From assembly GCA_027488935.1 (NCBI GenBank), contig JAIYAP010000060.1, positions 1 to 52,456 on the forward strand: a stretch of DNA of 52,456 nt. The letters are read 5' to 3'. Every line of letters starts with the position of its first letter. Position 1 is the first letter of the stretch. Both the position numbers and the translations under genes were made by a program. The notes below the pieces were generated by a model. It made no database searches, had not been told where the DNA came from, and saw nothing but the letters and a program-made list of their open reading frames with translations. Shown one piece after another: positions 51,590 through 52,456 of this stretch. Source of the stretch: Saprospiraceae bacterium (GTDB taxonomy: Bacteria > Bacteroidota > Bacteroidia > Chitinophagales > Saprospiraceae).

Positions 51590-51649
51590 GGTGCAAATTA
51601 TTTTTACGGGTGCTTAAAACGATTTGTAGTCATTTGCACCTTATCTTTG
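51590..51649 (+). promoter_or_regulatory. Promoter region of the rlpA-like gene with a 9-bp inverted repeat
   Basis: A consensus -7 element, TATCTTTG, is at 51642-51649. Just upstream, GGTGCAAAT (51590-51598) and ATTTGCACC (51632-51640) form a perfect inverted repeat whose right arm ends one base before the element, a position that could hide the promoter. The start codon is 70 bases downstream. Confidence 0.5.
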
Positions 51650-51719
51650 CTTATAAATTGTTGACACTGAGCATGCAAATGCCAAAATAAATTCCTGCTA
51701 ACATTTAAAATTTAATTCA

Positions 51720-52456
51720 ATGCGCCAACCCATTCTTGCAATTTATACCTTTTGCGTGTTGCTGAGTATTGCTTTCTTGTCAAGCTCTTTTTCCAATAAT
51801 TCATTCGAAGAATACGGTAAGGCAGCCTATTACGCCGATGCATTACACGGCCGAAAAACAGCAAGCGGTGTAAAATATGATAAAAAAGCCTACACATGCG
51901 CACACAAAACGTTGCCTTTTGGCACCAAGTTACGGATTACGCGCCTGGATAATCAATTGGCCGTTATTGTGACGGTCAATGATCGTGGACCCTATAAAGC
52001 CGGTTTCGTTGTGGACATTTCCAGGAAAGCCGCCGAAGAAATCAAATTGGTACACGATGGGATCGCCAATGTGAAAATTGAGGTTATTCCCACCGCCGCA
52101 ACCAACGCAAAATCAGTTGAGCCTGTAGTTTCCAATACAAGCAGCCGGGTACTTGCCAACGCAAACGATGCAGGCGCGGCCCGTTTATTGATTCCGCAAT
52201 CCAGTGCAGCCAACCAACAAAGCACGTATCGTGCCCAGGATCCGCGGCCGGCAACCATTCAGTCGATCAATGAAAATAAACCTGGCGTAACACCCAAAGC
52301 AGCCAAACAAAGCAGCACCGGAAGTTCGGATTTGTATAAAGTGCAAACGAAAAAAACGTCCAAGACAGGATCTGGTGTGCAAGTAAGCACCTTGTATGCA
52401 GCCGAAAACATACTACCGGAAGTAACAAAATTAGAAAAATATTACCCCGGCCGCGT
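51720..52456 (+). CDS. RlpA-like septal ring lytic transglycosylase, cut by the window end
   Basis: The reading frame is open from the ATG at 51720 to the window edge (245 codons), so the gene is partial at its 3' end. A signal peptide (about 1-25) is followed by a double-psi beta-barrel RlpA domain at about 32-125 with AYYADALHGRKTASG, AHKTLPFGTKL, VNDRGPYKAGFVVDISRKAA. A low-complexity Ala/Ser/Thr/Lys-rich linker runs from about 130 to 215. The end, SGVQVSTLYAAEN followed by VTKLEKYYPGRV, looks like the start of a SPOR peptidoglycan-binding domain. RlpA cuts peptidoglycan glycan strands lacking stem peptides at the division site. The catalytic His and Asp region is intact. Confidence 0.9.
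   Translation, partial: MRQPILAIYTFCVLLSIAFLSSSFSNNSFEEYGKAAYYADALHGRKTASGVKYDKKAYTCAHKTLPFGTKLRITRLDNQLAVIVTVNDRGPYKAGFVVDISRKAAEEIKLVHDGIANVKIEVIPTAATNAKSVEPVVSNTSSRVLANANDAGAARLLIPQSSAANQQSTYRAQDPRPATIQSINENKPGVTPKAAKQSSTGSSDLYKVQTKKTSKTGSGVQVSTLYAAENILPEVTKLEKYYPGR

Noticed and set aside
1-52456. tRNA, rRNA or complete insertion sequence
   Set aside because: Looking through the intergenic regions I found no cloverleaf with a T-loop GTTCRANNC motif, no rRNA stretch, and no intact transposase with terminal inverted repeats. Only nuclease-family remnants at 37593-37927 hint at past mobility.

Overview
The window looks like a piece of a Bacteroidota chromosome, most likely from the Saprospiria (Haliscomenobacter/Lewinella-type). 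The evidence is the very large 'choice-of-anchor L' surface proteins with C-terminal type IX secretion (T9SS) sorting domains, SprB-type repeats, a PhoX-like protein ending in a T9SS type A tail, genes without obvious Shine-Dalgarno sites, and several promoters that fit the Bacteroidota -7 pattern TAnnTTnG. The genus-level guess is inference.

Region 1 (1-30301) is core and surface biology. A PAS histidine kinase converges on a small TerB-like protein. A 3253-residue adhesin-like gene (minus strand) with about 26 tandem Ig/PKD-like repeats follows. Then come mutS and sppA, which converge with a 3-base gap, a second giant surface protein of 1818 residues with 12 SprB-like repeats, smc, and a 1308-residue PhoX-like secreted protein with three near-identical 193-residue N-terminal repeats.

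Region 2 (30302-37940) is an AT-richer accessory block that looks like a small defence island. It has a hairpin-rich leader, a DUF4268 nuclease-like gene, a one-polypeptide restriction-methylation enzyme (PD-ExK domain, N6-adenine methylase, target recognition), and an unrecognised protein with about seven membrane spans and a soluble C-terminal domain. Two small secreted proteins follow, one built of four DnaJ-type CxxCxGxG zinc motifs, and then the decayed remains of two nuclease-family genes (Rpn-like and DUF1016/YhcG-like). Nested inverted repeats lie inside the block.

Region 3 (37941-40660) holds a lipoprotein, two tandem DoxX-like membrane proteins, a family 2 glycosyltransferase and a convergent, mirror-symmetric tandem-repeat spacer.

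Region 4 (40657-50712) may work as one envelope system. It contains a FecA-like TonB receptor with a MORN-type lipoprotein, a vanadium-haloperoxidase-like lipoprotein, an OmpR-type response regulator with its kinase, a second haloperoxidase-like gene, and a parallel beta-helix/diheme cytochrome pair. Two 46-bp elements, each with four heptamers spaced exactly 11 bp, lie about 60 bp upstream of the first haloperoxidase gene and of the receptor operon. That is the geometry expected of OmpR/PhoB-family binding sites, so the local two-component system probably controls the cluster.

Region 5 (50720-52456) has folP and an rlpA-like gene that runs off the window. I see no tRNA, rRNA, CRISPR array or intact insertion sequence.
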